Source: Lineus longissimus (lineage: Eukaryota > Nemertea > Pilidiophora > Heteronemertea > Lineidae). From it: a stretch of DNA of 64,000 bases. The number at the start of each line of letters is the position of its first letter. Position 1 is the stretch's first letter. Shown piece by piece: positions 1-12,310 of this stretch. The position numbers and the translations under genes were made by a program. Where the stretch lies: contig NC_088321.1 of the NCBI RefSeq assembly GCF_910592395.1, positions 2,544,001 through 2,608,000 on the forward strand. Reading direction: 5' to 3'. Below the pieces are notes generated by a model that did no database searches, was not told where the DNA came from, and saw only the letters and a list, made by a program, of their open reading frames with translations.

Positions 1-1547
1 CAGAGCAACCTGGAACGACCTGAGACACAAATTGTCCACATTGACTGGCACGACTAGCTAAACACAGCCAACCCCAAACACAGTGGTAAAAGACTCCGAT
101 CACATCCATCCTACTAGAAACTAGCAAAGGGCACCCCCCCCCCCCCCCCCCCCTCAAACGATCACATTTTCCTCAAACGACGAAAATTGGATCACGGCGG
201 AAATCAAACTGGAAAGAGCTGAAAGAAACAAGCTTTTTGGGGAATACAAAAGAAATCGGAGCTCATAACTCGGACACCTTCAAAAAACAGCAAAACCATA
301 TCACATCATTAATCTAAAAGGCGAAGCACCCACCTATCATCAGTAACTGGCAAATTGAAGAATGGTAAGAACGACAAGGATTGGTGGAAACTAGACAGAA
401 GTGTCTGCGGTTCAGGTATATAAGGGAAGCAAAAATCCATCCCTGAACGTCAACCGCTCTTCCATTAACGACCCTACAGCCAAAACCAACATCCTAAACG
501 CACATTTTGTCCATATCCGTAACGTCAACGAATTGAATATACACCTCCCTAACCTTATTATACCATTCAAGCGGTCCCTACAGATGAAAACAAATTCCAA
601 GATCCATCGAAAAAAGCAAATATTATCCCGGTATTCAAGAAAGCCGACAGGCGCGACAAAATCTAAAGTATAGATCAATATCTCTTCTCGATCTCAGCGT
701 CGTCAGAAAACTATTTAGAAAATAGTCCACAACCATGTATACAATCACATCCGCTCCATCTCAAAGAACAAATCAAAGTTCCTTGCAAATCACTCTGCAG
801 CTCCTTGAAATCGAACACCAAATTCTCTTTTGCGATATAGCCAAGGCTTTTGACAAAACTTCTCGTAAGGGAATCGTGTCGAAACTTCACCAATATAGCA
901 TTCGAGGAAAATTCTCATCCTGGTTTACAAGCTTCCTCCAAAACAGACAGCAAAGGGTAGTAATTGATGTGATAGCATCCGAGTGGCTACAAGTCAACGC
1001 CGGTTGCATTCCTCAGCCCCCTCATGTTCCTGGTATACGTAACTGATGTTTCGGAAGACACAAATGGTAGAACGAGACTTTTTGCCGACGTCACATCAGA
1101 CAGATCTATACCAGGGTGCACACCAGAAATACAAAAGGACATAAACTATTCGCATTGGGGGTATACCAAATGGGCTATAACATACAATGCGATGAATACA
1201 GTATATACATGTACATGGTGATGATCAGACGAATCATACCCTCGGCAATCCACTGTCACCTCAAGAACGTCGAAATAAAAAAGTTCTTACCCATGAACAT
1301 CTCAGATAGACTTTCATTAACAAAGGAACCTCAGACTATTCAGTCTATCGTGTCGACAGCAAACGCAGATATGGGAATACTCCGAAACATCAAATACAAA
1401 ACACATACACAAACAAACCCTATACAAGACATTCATAAGAAGTTGGCAGAATATTCCACCGCGCGCCTTCCGATGTTCTACAATATCTTGACGGGGCTTG
1501 CTCAAACGTATCTCAAGGATCTCATATCAGAATTTACCGCCAATTAG
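1..1547 (+). pseudogene. Non-LTR retrotransposon fragment (endonuclease-RT linker and reverse transcriptase)
   Basis: Decayed LINE ORF2. Around 730-1010 the frame gives an RT palm signature (FCDIAKAFDKTSRKGIV) followed by a finger/palm stretch (WFTSFLQNRQQRVVI). After a frameshift near 1020, FLVYVTDVS and LFADVTS correspond to the conserved region that normally carries the FADD catalytic motif; here the second Asp is Val, so the active site is lost. Bases 200-400 resemble the basic linker between endonuclease and RT, and 1230-1540 the RT thumb. At least three frameshifts plus stops rule out function. The element enters from the left edge, so its 5' part is outside the window. By RT style it belongs to the jockey/CR1 group; the exact clade is inference. 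Confidence 0.8.
134..153 (+). repeat. Poly-C tract (20 C)
   Basis: Uninterrupted run of 20 C inside the decayed LINE linker region. It has shifted whatever frame existed there. Similar C/G runs occur at 4599-4615, near 17610, near 31545, near 40905, near 52115 and at 58733-58747. Confidence 0.95.
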
Positions 1548-1689
1548 ACAACATCATGACACGCGTACACCGACAAAAATTAACATAATTTACTTGCCGG
1601 ACAAACAGCCTATATACAAGTTATTTCCCATTTACAATTCGAAACTGGAATGCTCTTGATTTTTCAAAGTTCCAGGTATTGAATCAACC

Positions 1690-2762
1690 TCATTCTGTCC
1701 AATGGACGTCCCCGTAAGTGCACCCCGCTTTCTACTCTCATGTCCAAATTTTGATAACCAGCGACACTCGCTCATAGACTTTTTTATGGCGTCAAAGAAG
1801 AGCTGACCCTGACCTGCGATTCATCGAAAAGTGCATTGAAGCTGCTTGCTTACAACACGGGAAGTTAGTCGCTTTTGCATAAAGAGCAATGTCGGGCGCA
1901 GAAACACGATATGCGAAAATCGAAAAGGAACTGATGGCGGTCGTCTTTACCTCTTCCATGTTTCACAATTATATTTACGAAGCGACGTAATAATAGAAAC
2001 AGACCACATGCCGTTGTGGTAGCTATTACAAGAAACACACTCGCCGCAGCACCGGCTAAGCTGCAACGCTTACTCCTTGGATAAAAGATATATCAGTTTG
2101 ACATGGTATTCAAAACAGGAAAGGCACTGCAACTGGCTGACACTCTTTTACGCGCGGCTTCTCAATCCAGCAGATGTAAACCCAGCTCAGCGATCAAATG
2201 ACTGTGATGATCTCACAGTTCTTCCGATTAGCGACAATAAACTTGAGGAACTAATGCAAGCTACTGCTGATGATCGCATTCTACAGAAGTAGAGTACGTG
2301 GCGGGATGGTCCGACCATGACAGGGAAATCGCACCGAAGGCAACACATTACCATACTTTTCTTTTAGCGACAAACTGCTTGTCGATAATGGTATTGTTTT
2401 CAAAGGACAGAAAAAAAAATTGTTGCCATCAATCTTCAGCAGGCACATGAACTTCTAATAAGTGACAAATAATGCAGGCGCAGTATAATAAAGGATGGAT
2501 CGGAACTTTTTCCATGTTGAAAAAATGCCTTGCAGCTATCATCCGCGTGCAATCTGGACAGCGATCGTGTTGCAGAAGTGAGCCTTACCCTTGCTTCACA
2601 GAGCCCAGTTTTTTTTCTTCATGGCATACTTGCAAAGCTCTAAATATCCTGCAAGCATCTATTATGGAGTACGTGGATTATCCATTCGAAATTTGCGTAT
2701 TTTACGGCTCCACCGGTGAAATAGCGATTATTGGGGTACCTAAATGCGTTAATGAGTCGTGA
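1690..2762 (+). pseudogene. Ty3/gypsy pol remnant, 5' part (RNase H to integrase)
   Basis: Reading frames with stops encode the RNase H region of a gypsy polyprotein: LTLTCDSSKSAL near 1805, ETRYAKIEKELMAVVF near 1900-1945 and an ETDHMPL-like stretch near 2000. The connection domain follows (ADTLLRA near 2140), then a spacer ending FKGQKKK near 2400, and the start of the integrase core at 2640-2750 (VDYPFEICVFYGSTGEIAI, where families usually have a VDYFSRYPEI-like motif). Stops are spread throughout. The integrase continues after a 640-bp interruption at 3405. Confidence 0.75.
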
Positions 2763-2779
2763 AATAACCCCCAATGCGA

Positions 2780-3390
2780 CATCCTATTAAAGAGCTACGT
2801 GTCTTGAGTCCTTTAATTGCTGAAAAGAACGAATCGGTTTCTTATACCTGTTAGTAACTCGTGTTCGGGCCCCACTCCAAATGAAGTGGACTCTCTTTCC
2901 GACAATACAACCCGCGCTATGAGCAAAGCCACCGAACTGACCATTCCAAAAAGGAATTCCCGTAAACGACGCCGTCCTCCTTGGAATGACAATCTTACAT
3001 CTCTCCACGAAAACATGCTACTCGCTAGGCACGAGTGGCTCTCAAAGCTGGTATATCGAGCGACCCGAACTCTATCGAACGTGCAACACCTGTGAGGTTG
3101 TGCAGCATATAGAATATTAATGAATAATTGTTGAGATAAATTTTGCAACAGTCTGAACTCTGCTGTTGAACTTGACCACGACCTATTTTGGAAACTGGTG
3201 AAAAGGCATCGGCGTCCTCCGCCATCGGCACCTCCGCCAAAGTGATTCGATGATACAACTTACTATACCTCTGCTGATTTCAGCAAGAGGTGCTCGCTGA
3301 GTACTTCGAAAATATCTTAGTGAAGAAGCTGAATATTACTTAGCCAGATTTGGTACACCTAGTAACAGATCCCGGACCGCCACCCCGGTC
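2780..3390 (+). pseudogene. Non-LTR retrotransposon fragment inserted in gypsy integrase
   Basis: A different coding signature interrupts the gypsy pol: RRPPWNDNLTSLHENMLLAR near 2980-3040 and FWKLVKRHRRPP near 3185 are typical of the linker between endonuclease and RT in non-LTR elements, and AEYFENI near 3297 is the segment just before the RT. Upstream (2817-2940) is the tail of the endonuclease/linker. The gypsy frame lacks only about 25 integrase codons across this block, so it behaves as an insertion or replacement. No target duplication could be read. Confidence 0.65.
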
Positions 3391-3404
3391 TAAATAATTC
3401 AAGG

Positions 3405-3900
3405 ATTTCTGTAGTGCTTGGAACTTTAAACACTACGAGCAGCCCTTACTTCCATTCTAGCAATGGCCAGGCGAAGCGTTCAAAGCGTCTGTTAAGAACA
3501 TCTCACAGGGATCATACTGACTTTTGCATGAACTTGTTAAATTGGTGGAATACTCCTATGGAGTCTGTGCTCGGCTGTCAAGCGCAGCAAAATTTGTCTA
3601 AGTGCACGCGCTCAACGCTTCCCACAGCTGAAGGCCCTGCTTGAGCCACAAGTACTAGACACCAAGATAATTCATAAATGCCTATCTGAGAACTCCGTCA
3701 AAATTCAAGGATATCCGTGGACAAATCATCCAAACTTTTGACACATTTGGTCCAAGGTAATAATGTCTGCATTCAGAGCGACAACAAGGATATGACAAGG
3801 GTGAGAGATTCACAAGGAGAGCGGACTAATTCGGATCTTATTATGTCCGATCCAAACCAGGAGGATTCCAGTACCAGAGGAACCGCAAACATCTCTTGAA
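3405..3900 (+). pseudogene. Ty3/gypsy pol remnant, 3' part (integrase C-terminus)
   Basis: Continuation of the integrase. WNFKHYE at 3408 and then TSSPYFHSSNGQAKRSKR correspond to the conserved integrase segment that carries the third catalytic acidic residue; the usual Glu after GQA is replaced by Lys, which would inactivate it. Farther on, YSYGVCARL and RSTLPTAEG (near 3560-3640, different frames) match the NTPxxSGxSPAQ and RSxLPT region, and SKLLTHLVQGNNVCI near 3725 resembles the integrase C-terminal SH3-like fold. Several frameshifts. The element appears to end near 4000; no LTR was recognised. Confidence 0.7.
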
Positions 3901-5149
3901 AGTGCCAGGTTTTGGTAACATTAAAGATAGCAATTTTCCGCAGCATCACGCAGTCATTGCCATCCGTGCCACTATAAACTCCAAAAGCTCATCAGACTGA
4001 CGCAGGACATCCATCAATTACCTCACAGACTTCCAGTCCGAGACCTCCAGAATCCGCAACTCCGGCAACAGCGCAGGAGCTAAAATACTCTTTAATTCGC
4101 GGAAGTGGATTATAGCAGATCACAGCAGAGTCGTTGGTAGATGTTGACCCCAGTGCTTTGAAAATGGATGAACCCAATTAAATGGATGTACCCAATTAAA
4201 GCCAATGATGGTCACAAGAGCATGAAATACAGAGGACTCTGCTGATTTGAACATGCAAGTCTCTTCTTAGTGTGATGAGGCATTGAGCATGTTGAGTGTT
4301 TTATTTGGTGTTGGCTCAAGCTATCAATGGCTACCAAACATGGGACAAAAGTCGGAATTATTCTCGAAAAATGTCAGTGAAATGTCGACAGAGATGGTTA
4401 AAACTTGGTGAAAGATGCATTTTTGTAAATTTTACTCGTTTTAATAGACTAGTGTTAATTTCAAACATTTTGCTCAACGGACACATTCTTTGTGACGATG
4501 AGATTCAAAATTTTATCAATCTACCCTGCAGCCTATACCCTCGGCATACCCTCAAATATATTCCTAATCAAAATTCTGATCCATCCCATCGGGCATTACC
4601 CCCCCCCCCCCCCCCGACATAGTAAACAAAAACGGAAACCCTGTAAACAAATCAGTTCGCCTTGTTTTGCAACCTTGCGGCTTTTATCTGCAAAATTATT
4701 GGGTGATATGAATAAAGACTAGCAATGACTTTATCTAAACTAGGTCTTTCTGTACAAAATTAATGTAAAAGCACTAGCCATCGTCAAATGTAGCCCTATT
4801 GTTATGATAAAATGTACTGGACCTTCAGCTGGACACTTTGTAAAAATCTATCTAGCAATATTGACCATAAAAAAATTATTGTGTAGCAGAAAGAAAATCG
4901 CGTGCAAATATAGCGAATAGGTCATGCTCGCCAAAATATTCTGGTGCGATTATCTCTTGCTTTTAGCTGGATTCGTTCGTGGTATTGTTTCTCTGTTTTT
5001 TTTACAAAGGCAATGCATCTAGTAAGGCCCTATGTAGTTCTCCGCTTGGCAAATCATACGAAGAGGTGATTAAAAGAGACCCCGAGTACTAGTATATAAT
5101 ACCATGCGCAATTTGCATGGATAACTATTACACCTAACAAACACAAATT
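3901..5149. other. Non-coding stretch with short repeats
   Basis: No supported gene. It holds an 18-bp unit present twice in tandem at 4162-4197 (AAATGGATGAACCCAATT, then the same with T at position 10) and a 17-bp poly-C at 4599-4615. The open frames across 4296-4722 have no recognisable domain and run into the poly-C. Confidence 0.6.
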
Positions 5150-5324
5150 ATACACCTTTCCAGAAATGGGGCGCTGAGTGTCTGAAATAGTGATGTCATA
5201 AGGGGAAGCTAGGCCTTATGGCGGAGGGACAACGGAGATAGTCAACACACTTGAATGCCTTTAATGACGGACAAGGGGGAAAAAGTTAGTTCCAATGCAA
5301 ACCACCAATTTCGGGAAGCATGTA
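5150..5324. mobile_element. Short inverted-repeat element, copy 1
   Basis: About 175 bp nearly identical to 49310-49494, differing by a 10-bp gap and scattered substitutions. Starts TACACCTTTCCAGAAATGG and ends CGGGAAGCATGTA. The two ends are imperfect inverted repeats (TTCCAGAAAT against the complement of ATTTCGGGAA), which suggests a MITE. The second copy interrupts a LINE endonuclease frame, which shows it is an insertion. No other LINE sequence surrounds this copy. Confidence 0.65.
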
Positions 5325-5764
5325 TACATGTCTTGAATGACATCCACCCAATTATTGCCTAATATCTCATGTGCTATATGCTAATAATCAATACTCGACA
5401 CATTGAGACATGTTAATAGTGGATTTGAGTATTCCAAAGTCTTTCCATAGACAGGCCACACAAAAGCGCCAATAAGAGCTCTACTTCAAAATAGACAATT
5501 TTTGGTAAAAAATGTATTGATTCGTTACTGTAAATCTAAGGCCATGTCTAACAATTAGTGGCCTGATATTTCAGGACGTATTGTGAAAAGAAGAAACAAA
5601 TCATTTTTTCCGAAAATGCATTAAAAAAACAACATGTATTTATGTTTTACCTCGGATGCATTGTGTATTTCAATGAAACAACCAGGGGCCATTGTGCTCA
5701 CCGTAAAGATATTTGGCGGTTAGGAATTCATCCTGGTTAAGAAACATGACATGTATAGTATATA

Positions 5765-6386
5765 GGTCAAAACAAAGTCGGTATGACATTTGATGTATCC
5801 TTGCTCGGAGTACCTACCATAAAAAAATCATCGAAAACAAGTCACTAATAAGCGAGATATTGCACTTTTTACCTTTTTAGTTTTGGCCTCCTGGTGGCCA
5901 AGTCGAGAATCAGATCGGATCAAAATTCGGTGTGGGAGGTTACATGTGAGAGAGACATGTGCACCAAATTTCAAGTTAATAGCTTTAGTGGTTACGAAAC
6001 GTGCCATAGTTACACCCAAACAGCCAATTTTTACCATTTGACCTCCATGACCTTGAAAATTAGGTCAAATCAAAACCTGTATTATATGTGATGTCTCTTG
6101 CTAGGAGAACCTACCATTTGTATCGAAAACAAGTCACTCATAAGAGAGATATCACACTTTTCAGGTTTCCACTTCTGGCCCTCTGGTGGTCAAGTTAAGA
6201 ATCAAATCGGACCGAAATTCACTGTCAGAGGTCACCTGACATTGGGGGTTATGTGTAAAAAGTTTCAAGTTCATAGCCCCAGTGGTTAAAAAACGTGTCA
6301 CTGTTTTTGATACAGGATACAGACGACGACCGACGACGGACGACGGACGACGGACGACTGACGACTGACGACTGACGACGGACTGC
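5765..6386 (+). repeat. Two-unit tandem repeat followed by CGACGGA microsatellite
   Basis: Two diverged units about 297 bp apart: both carry a CTACCAT segment (5814 and 6112), TCGAAAACAAGTCACT (5832, 6132), a CTGGTGGYCAAGT stretch (5890, 6182) and TTTCAAGTT followed by AGTGGTTA (5968, 6260). Unit 2 runs into a microsatellite of 7-10 bp units (GACGACGGACGACGGACGAC) at 6319-6386. A tandem core ending in a microsatellite is the layout of some non-autonomous (Helitron-associated) invertebrate repeats; the class assignment is inference. Confidence 0.7.
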
Positions 6387-6814
6387 GGTGTTGTATAGAC
6401 TCCCCTACCTTGAGCCAAAAGGTAAGGTGTTGAATCTTAAAACTGATCATCACACATACAGACAATACCAAAATTATTATGAGGGAACTTTCCAATTTTC
6501 AATGATAATAGCAAGCATAGATTAATCTACGCTTAATACCAAGTATATATCCATATTTGCTGATACCAGTAATCTTATGTTAAAAGGCAGGCCAAGTTAT
6601 AGTATAAAAGATCAGGAGTTGCGAGTAATTGGTCCTCAATAAATTTCGACTGGTTAATTTATGAGCATCCGATATATCGGTTCTCAGAAGATGATTTATA
6701 TCTCCTACCTCGATCACTGTGTTGGGTTGTTTTTATTAATCACCAAACCTTGTTTTACAGGATGCCACTGTTTTTGTTTTAGTCAGCACGTCCCTATTCC
6801 ATCTGATCTCATCC

Positions 6815-7140
6815 CGTTGATAATAATCATGGTGAAGACCTTCCACCTCATTGTCACTTGACCAACTGTTATCGAGAAGGAACAATGATCGAGGTGTCCA
6901 TCAAGGTGATCATAGCGATTGCTTACCATTTCCCGCTGAAAGTGTAAATGCAGGAGCTGTAATGTATGTATCGATCTAATTGAAAGGAAACAATTAATGC
7001 ATATCTATCGAAGACTTTTAACTGTTAAATTTTACTCTTATTTGAAGCCGACTTCCATACCACACTAATACACCTTCGGCTGTCAGAAGATATTCTTCGT
7101 ACAGTTTTCAATCGAATAACCATTGCTATCTTCATTGTTT
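6815..7140 (+). repeat. ~400-bp satellite family, locus A (one copy)
   Basis: One diverged copy of a family also seen at 11195-12310 and 62820-63480. Markers in order: CCACCTCATTGTCACTTGAC, TATCGAGAAGGAACAATGAT, ATCAAGGTGATC, GCGATTGCTTACC (6917), CTGAAAGTGTAAATGCAGGA and TCAATCGAATAACCATTGCT (7108). Confidence 0.75.
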
Positions 7141-7910
7141 ATTGCGGATAATTCCCATGAGCATACTGGGAACTCCCACTTACCTCGTCCTTTTCACCTC
7201 GTTGTTTTCAAGGCGTGAAATTTTCTAAGTTTTTTTGGCCATGAGACAGGAGTAGGTAATGTTAGTAGAATAGCGAGGTAAGTGATAGGGTATTTTGGCC
7301 TATGCGGGATATTCGGTCTATGACATAAACTTCGCATGTGACCCCTTATCTGACGACGTTTTACACACCTATTGAGACGTGACGTGGTGAGTTTTCGTAG
7401 ATTATGCCCAATGTGGGAACACGGAGACATGGTTTTGTCTTGTGCATTGACTGAGCAGTAGGCCTGCTAAAACCGCTAGCAAATTTTACCGATGATATTG
7501 ATTTTATCATGTTCTCATTGTTGTCTATCGCTATCGGTCATTGTTGTCTATCGCTATCGGTTAGTAGTGAGGTTAAGAATGCATACGACAAACGTAAACT
7601 TTACGAAAAATACGTTTCACTCCATCATGTCTGTTGTACTTGGGTCTCACAGATGCCTCTCTCAATAGAGAGTGACATCACTGTCGTAAAGTTCAAGTTT
7701 GTCCTATGTTACCTCGATGGTAAAGGAGCAAACATTAACTTTTTAATGGAGTGTGAAATAATACCAGCCATCCGCAAGGAAGCCGCAAATCGGAAATGAC
7801 AATGCTTTTTTCCAGTAGAGTATATGTGGCAAAGCATGAAATAGAAAAAAAACAAGCAGTTGTACTCAGCGTTAAGTTCACGTTTATTGAACAAAAAAAC
7901 CAGCAATCAT
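7141..7910. other. Non-coding stretch with 23-bp tandem duplication
   Basis: No supported gene. A perfect 23-bp tandem duplication lies at 7516-7561 (each unit begins CATTGTTGTCTATCGCTATC). An open frame of 96 codons at 7509-7799 spans the duplication but has no recognisable domain. Confidence 0.5.
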
Positions 7911-10164
7911 TCAATCGTCCTCTAACTCGGAGTCAGACAAAAACGCAAGCCCCTCAACTTCTTCCTCCTTTTCAACAACTAGTTCATTGCGTGATTTTCC
8001 TCGCCAACACCCTTGACAAGTCCGCTTGCTCGCCATGTAATCCGAATGGCTTCTTCGGCGAGTCTCCCCCAGGTAAGGCCGATCGTTCGGAGAACTTGTT
8101 GCATTGAAAATAGTGGATAAGTCCCATTCTGCTCTGTGTTGCCTACTTTTCACGCTGTTCATATTGCCTTTATACCTACATTTAAATGCAAACATTATGG
8201 TCAAGTCGAGTGGTTGCAAGAGGGGGTACAGCCACCTGGCACAAGCTCAAGGTGTCCTCCAACCTCCCCGGCAGCCTCCAGAAAGCAATGATTATGATGT
8301 GCAGGATACCGATCAACAATTAGAAGGAATTGCTCTCCGTCATCATCAAAGTCATCTGATATGGTTTCCGTGCATTGAACCAACAGGTCGATTCGCGCCC
8401 AACCGTTTGGACAGGAGGTTACCTTTAAAAATGGATGGATCGATTTTACACCAAGAAAACTCAATTTACTGTGTTTTTTCTCAGAAGCCGCTAATTTCAC
8501 CGTTTCCAACATTGTGTAACCTGAATTTCGGAATAGTGCAACTTCTCCGTCTGAGAATTTATTGTCTTTATATTTCGAAGTCCAGTGTCAATGAAATGTA
8601 TACAATGCTAACCATGGGACTGCTGCTCCTATTAGAAATTGTAGTTACCGGTCGAGAAACAACTCTTTTATAGCTTAATTTAGTCTGTAAATCTTTTGAG
8701 GGTCGAGGCAATAAACACCAGCGTGAATAACGGTTTGGGTTTACATTGTTCATCCGATGTTACATTTTGCGTCATTCTGGTACAATTTCCATCAATTGGT
8801 TCATAACTGCTCCACCTTGAACTAGACAAGTGAAGTTAACCTCTGCCAGACCTCTCCTCCCATCCGCAGCAATCAGAAGAGTCACAGTACATCCTTCCTT
8901 TGCATTTCTTGGAGTTTGTATGTCGGTGTCGCGGTTACCAGTGAGGTCCATGGTATAATTGGGTGGGAAATCGTATCGAACAAATGTTTGGTTGATGTGG
9001 AAAATGCGCTCTGCTTGAAAGTTCTGCTCCTCGGTTATTAAATGGATGTGCTCCCGAAAGTCAACAACAAGCTGACCAGTGTTGTCCGTAATTTTTTTGG
9101 AATGCCTTTGCATCTGCGATAGCTGATCCGATTTCTGAAAAATGAAAATTCGTGGTCAGTTTTAGTTCGGAATCTTCATTCAATGTATTTACATGTATTC
9201 GGTAAATTTTTGAATTGAATAAGAATGATGAACATCGAATATTTGAATTGATTTGCCAAGCCCCTTTCCTTGTCATGAAACGTTCAAGCGTGGTGTGGTG
9301 AGGCCCTGAAATCCAAACGACCAGGTTGAGTCTCTTTTAACTGCGCCATTCGTTCGCCAGGAGTATTTCATATCCACTGGCCAAATTGCCGAATCGCCTG
9401 GTCCCTTAAATCAAGGGCGGAGACGGGAAACCTAAGTTCTCTCCTTTCATTGAACCATTTATTTGTGGTCTCTTCGATTTCGGACCATGATTATGAAATA
9501 AACATGTGCTGAAAGCTCTAAAAAGCACGAGAGGGAAAGATGTCTGATGGAAAATTAATATGGCTAAAACTGCAAGAAAAATGTTCGGCACTCACTGATT
9601 CTGCACACGTTCACATCATTTTGATCGACTACGAAAAAATGCCCTAAAACAGACAAGTTGGTTCATAATCCAACTCCCATTCGAAAAGTGTCTCTGAAAT
9701 TCATTACAGTATAGCGAAAAAAAGCTCCAATTTCTTTTGCGCTTCTATGAAAGTGACAATTGGTCTTCGGAATATTCTAAAATTTTTTTTTCAAAACTAG
9801 AACTACACAAAAAAACTTTTCCTGATGAAGACAACCGCATTCGCGATCGGAGGACGTTTACTGCCTTTTGGTATACTACCAAACAGAATGTGTTTATCTC
9901 TCCATATAATCGTCCTGATATTTCTGCAGGGTGTTATTTCTATCTTTGATGTTCAAAATTAGAGCACAAAAGAAATTTCAAAATGCTATTAAGACTCACC
10001 ATTTCCCAATGGGCGGTTTCTTTGCACTTTTCGTCGTCATTGACTGTCCACGTTAGGCATTCGTATGTCTTCTTCGTGCTGCAGCCAGTGACGGAAAGTA
10101 GCTTCTCGAATGTTTCAAAATCTCGCAAATTGAGCGGCATAACGTCCGTGATTAAGGTCTCCAT
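7911..10164 (-). pseudogene. Decayed pogo/Tigger-like DDE transposase
   Basis: Minus-strand reading, N- to C-terminal. 10164-10000 is a 55-codon segment that ends in GAAATG followed by GTGAGT, a good splice donor. 9134-8772 follows a TTTTTCAG acceptor in matching phase and contains AERIFHINQTFVRYDFPPNY and AKEGCTVTLLIAADGR, the first-Asp region of pogo-type DDE domains. The catalytic position of the NMDxT-like motif reads HINQT (Asp to Asn). 8512-8201 holds FLLIVDRYPAHHN, the second-Asp region, and then VPGGCTP. A one-base deletion near 8205 moves the frame to LQPLDLTI and the segment ends at 7911 with an acidic SDSELEDD tail. Bases 8513-8771 hold nothing coding. The frameshift and lost Asp argue for a dead transposase. 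Terminal inverted repeats were not found. The first 55 codons are unrecognised and may be unrelated. Confidence 0.7.
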
Positions 10165-11194
10165 TGGTCCATGCGGTGGACCCCTCCGGGCGTGACATCA
10201 GACCTGCCCCTGCCACGGGACGCATGGCATGTCCCGGATTGACCCGGAGAACAAATTGTTGACATTAGATACAAGAACCTACAAATTTTTGGGTAGGTTT
10301 CTATGGCACATTCGAGGCTAGTAATTGGTTTTGAGGCCAATAGTGGGCGCCACACAGATCCCACAAACGGTCACTAAATTTGCCCGATACTGGGGACCAT
10401 AAAGCGGCATAATACTATGTAAAGGAGATTTTTCGGGCACATGAGCTGACCTCCATACGATAGCCAATTATATATACTTTGGAGGTTCATTGCAAAAGGT
10501 GTACCCCATCACAGCTTTTTCTTGCTAGGCTATATGATGTCAAACCTCGGCTGCGCCCTGAGGCTTGGACGCATCATCGCGTATGAGGCCCAACAGAAGG
10601 CGGTGACTTGGTCCCAAACTCACAGAATGGCCTCATAAAATCACCGAAGCATCCTCTCTACACGGAAACTATGATCATGAAGTTAAAGTACATAGTAGTT
10701 GGATCAGGACTGGCCCATACCTATCCATGGAAACTTCATGCGTCTGAAGAACTATGCTTTTTGGGAAGGGAGGAGACAAAACGGACCTCGTACCCACTGG
10801 CTAGTGAGACCTAAGCAATTCGAGTTGCGCTAGCCAGTATTCACCTAAATAACTAACGTTCTGTTCCAAAGAATACGCCTGCGTCTTTGGGCTCATGATC
10901 GTCACGATCGGAATTTAAGCTCACATTGGAAGGCGATCGACGAGCAAAACAAAAAGAACACTTTCGAAATCGACTTGGTTTGAAATGTTGTGGTCTGCAT
11001 AAAACCCATTAAACATGACATCAGCATTTAGTAATTCAGAGCTAACACGGCAGTAACCAGTATTTTTGTCAATTATACCGGTTGCTGCTGCGTAAAGTTT
11101 TGCTATTCTATTATAAAACTACTCCTGGCTCTGGAAAATTTCTGGCCTGATTAACGACGAAGAACATGTAAGTGGGAGTTTCCTGTATGTTTAT
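10165..11194. other. Non-coding stretch
   Basis: No supported gene. A small perfect hairpin (CGGGAC, 9-nt loop, GTCCCG) lies near 10217. The sequence around 11169 (GTAAGTGGGAGTTTCC) is the reverse complement of a stretch near 7167, just outside the satellite copies at both loci. Confidence 0.5.
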
Positions 11195-12310
11195 TCCGCC
11201 GTTGTTCTCACGACTTTGATGATGGTTAGCCTTCCACCACAATGACAATTGACAGACTGCTATCGAGAGGTAACGACAAGGTCTTCATCAAGTTCATTCA
11301 TGGCCATTGCTTACCCATTCATCCTGAAAGAATAAATGCAAGGAATATAAAGCTTTGCCACCAACTAGTTGGAATGAAAGAAATGGATTAATCAGTGATT
11401 TAAGAGCAAAATATTACTCGCATTTGAGTGCCCACTTCCAAATCATGCTTATGAAACTATTCTGATGCCAGAAGTTTTTCTTACTGATCATTGCTGAATA
11501 CTGGATTTACTTGATGAATGTTATTTTTCAATCGAATAACCCTTGCTGGGTGTATCTGTAATATACAGGTTTGAGTGATCTTCTAGTGAGCATATCCATA
11601 TTCCGTCAGTTTTGTTCGTATCCCTTCGATGATGGTTTTGGTAACTGCTTTCCACCACAATGACAATCATCCTACCGCTATCAAAAAGTAACTACGGGGT
11701 CTTCATTGCGATTGCTTACCTTTTTTCCCTGAAAGAGGTAATGCAGGGAGTGTAAGTTTTATTAGTCGACTGATTGGATGAATCAAATGTTTTTATCAAG
11801 ATTTGCTGTGTTGGTCTATTCATCAAATGACCACAACAATATCATGCTTATACAACAAGCAGATGCCACAATATACTTCTTACTGATTATATTTGATGAC
11901 AAACTGATACTTGATGAAATTCAATTTTCAATCGGATAGCGATCGTTATTTGCAAAGTTTTACGTATCTTTCTAGTGAGCTTATCCATATTTGTCACTGG
12001 TTCTCAATACTCAGAGGATGTTCATGGCTATATACCGCCTCCCACCACAAGGACAATCGACTGCTAGTGATCGAAAAGTAACGATGAGGTCTTCATCAAG
12101 GTTTCATGGCGATTGCTTACCACATGATACTGAAAGAGTAAAGGCAGGGGATATAACTTTTGTCGCGAACCAATGGGAAGGAAACAAATGCATAAATCGA
12201 TGACTTTATCTTTATAACACTTTTTTACCCGTATTTGAAATACAAATAAACTCATCCGATGCCAGAAGATACTTCCAACTGTTTATCGGTAATTACCGCA
12301 TATACTTGAT
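11195..12310 (+). repeat. ~400-bp satellite family, locus B (three tandem copies)
   Basis: Three head-to-tail copies. The marker TTGCTTACC recurs near 11308, 11706 and 12112, and TCAATCGRATARC near 11528 and 11929, giving a period of about 400 bp. Each copy has CCACCACAATGACAAT, a GTAACGA(T/C)(A/G)AGG stretch, CATCAAG, the TTGCTTACC marker, CTGAAAGA(G/A)TAA and the TTTTCAATCG end. Copies differ from each other by many substitutions, so the array is old. No protein coding capacity. Confidence 0.85.

Noticed and set aside
8104-8673. 189-codon plus-strand open frame
   Set aside because: It lies opposite the minus-strand pogo-like transposase and shows no domain; the minus-strand reading explains the sequence.
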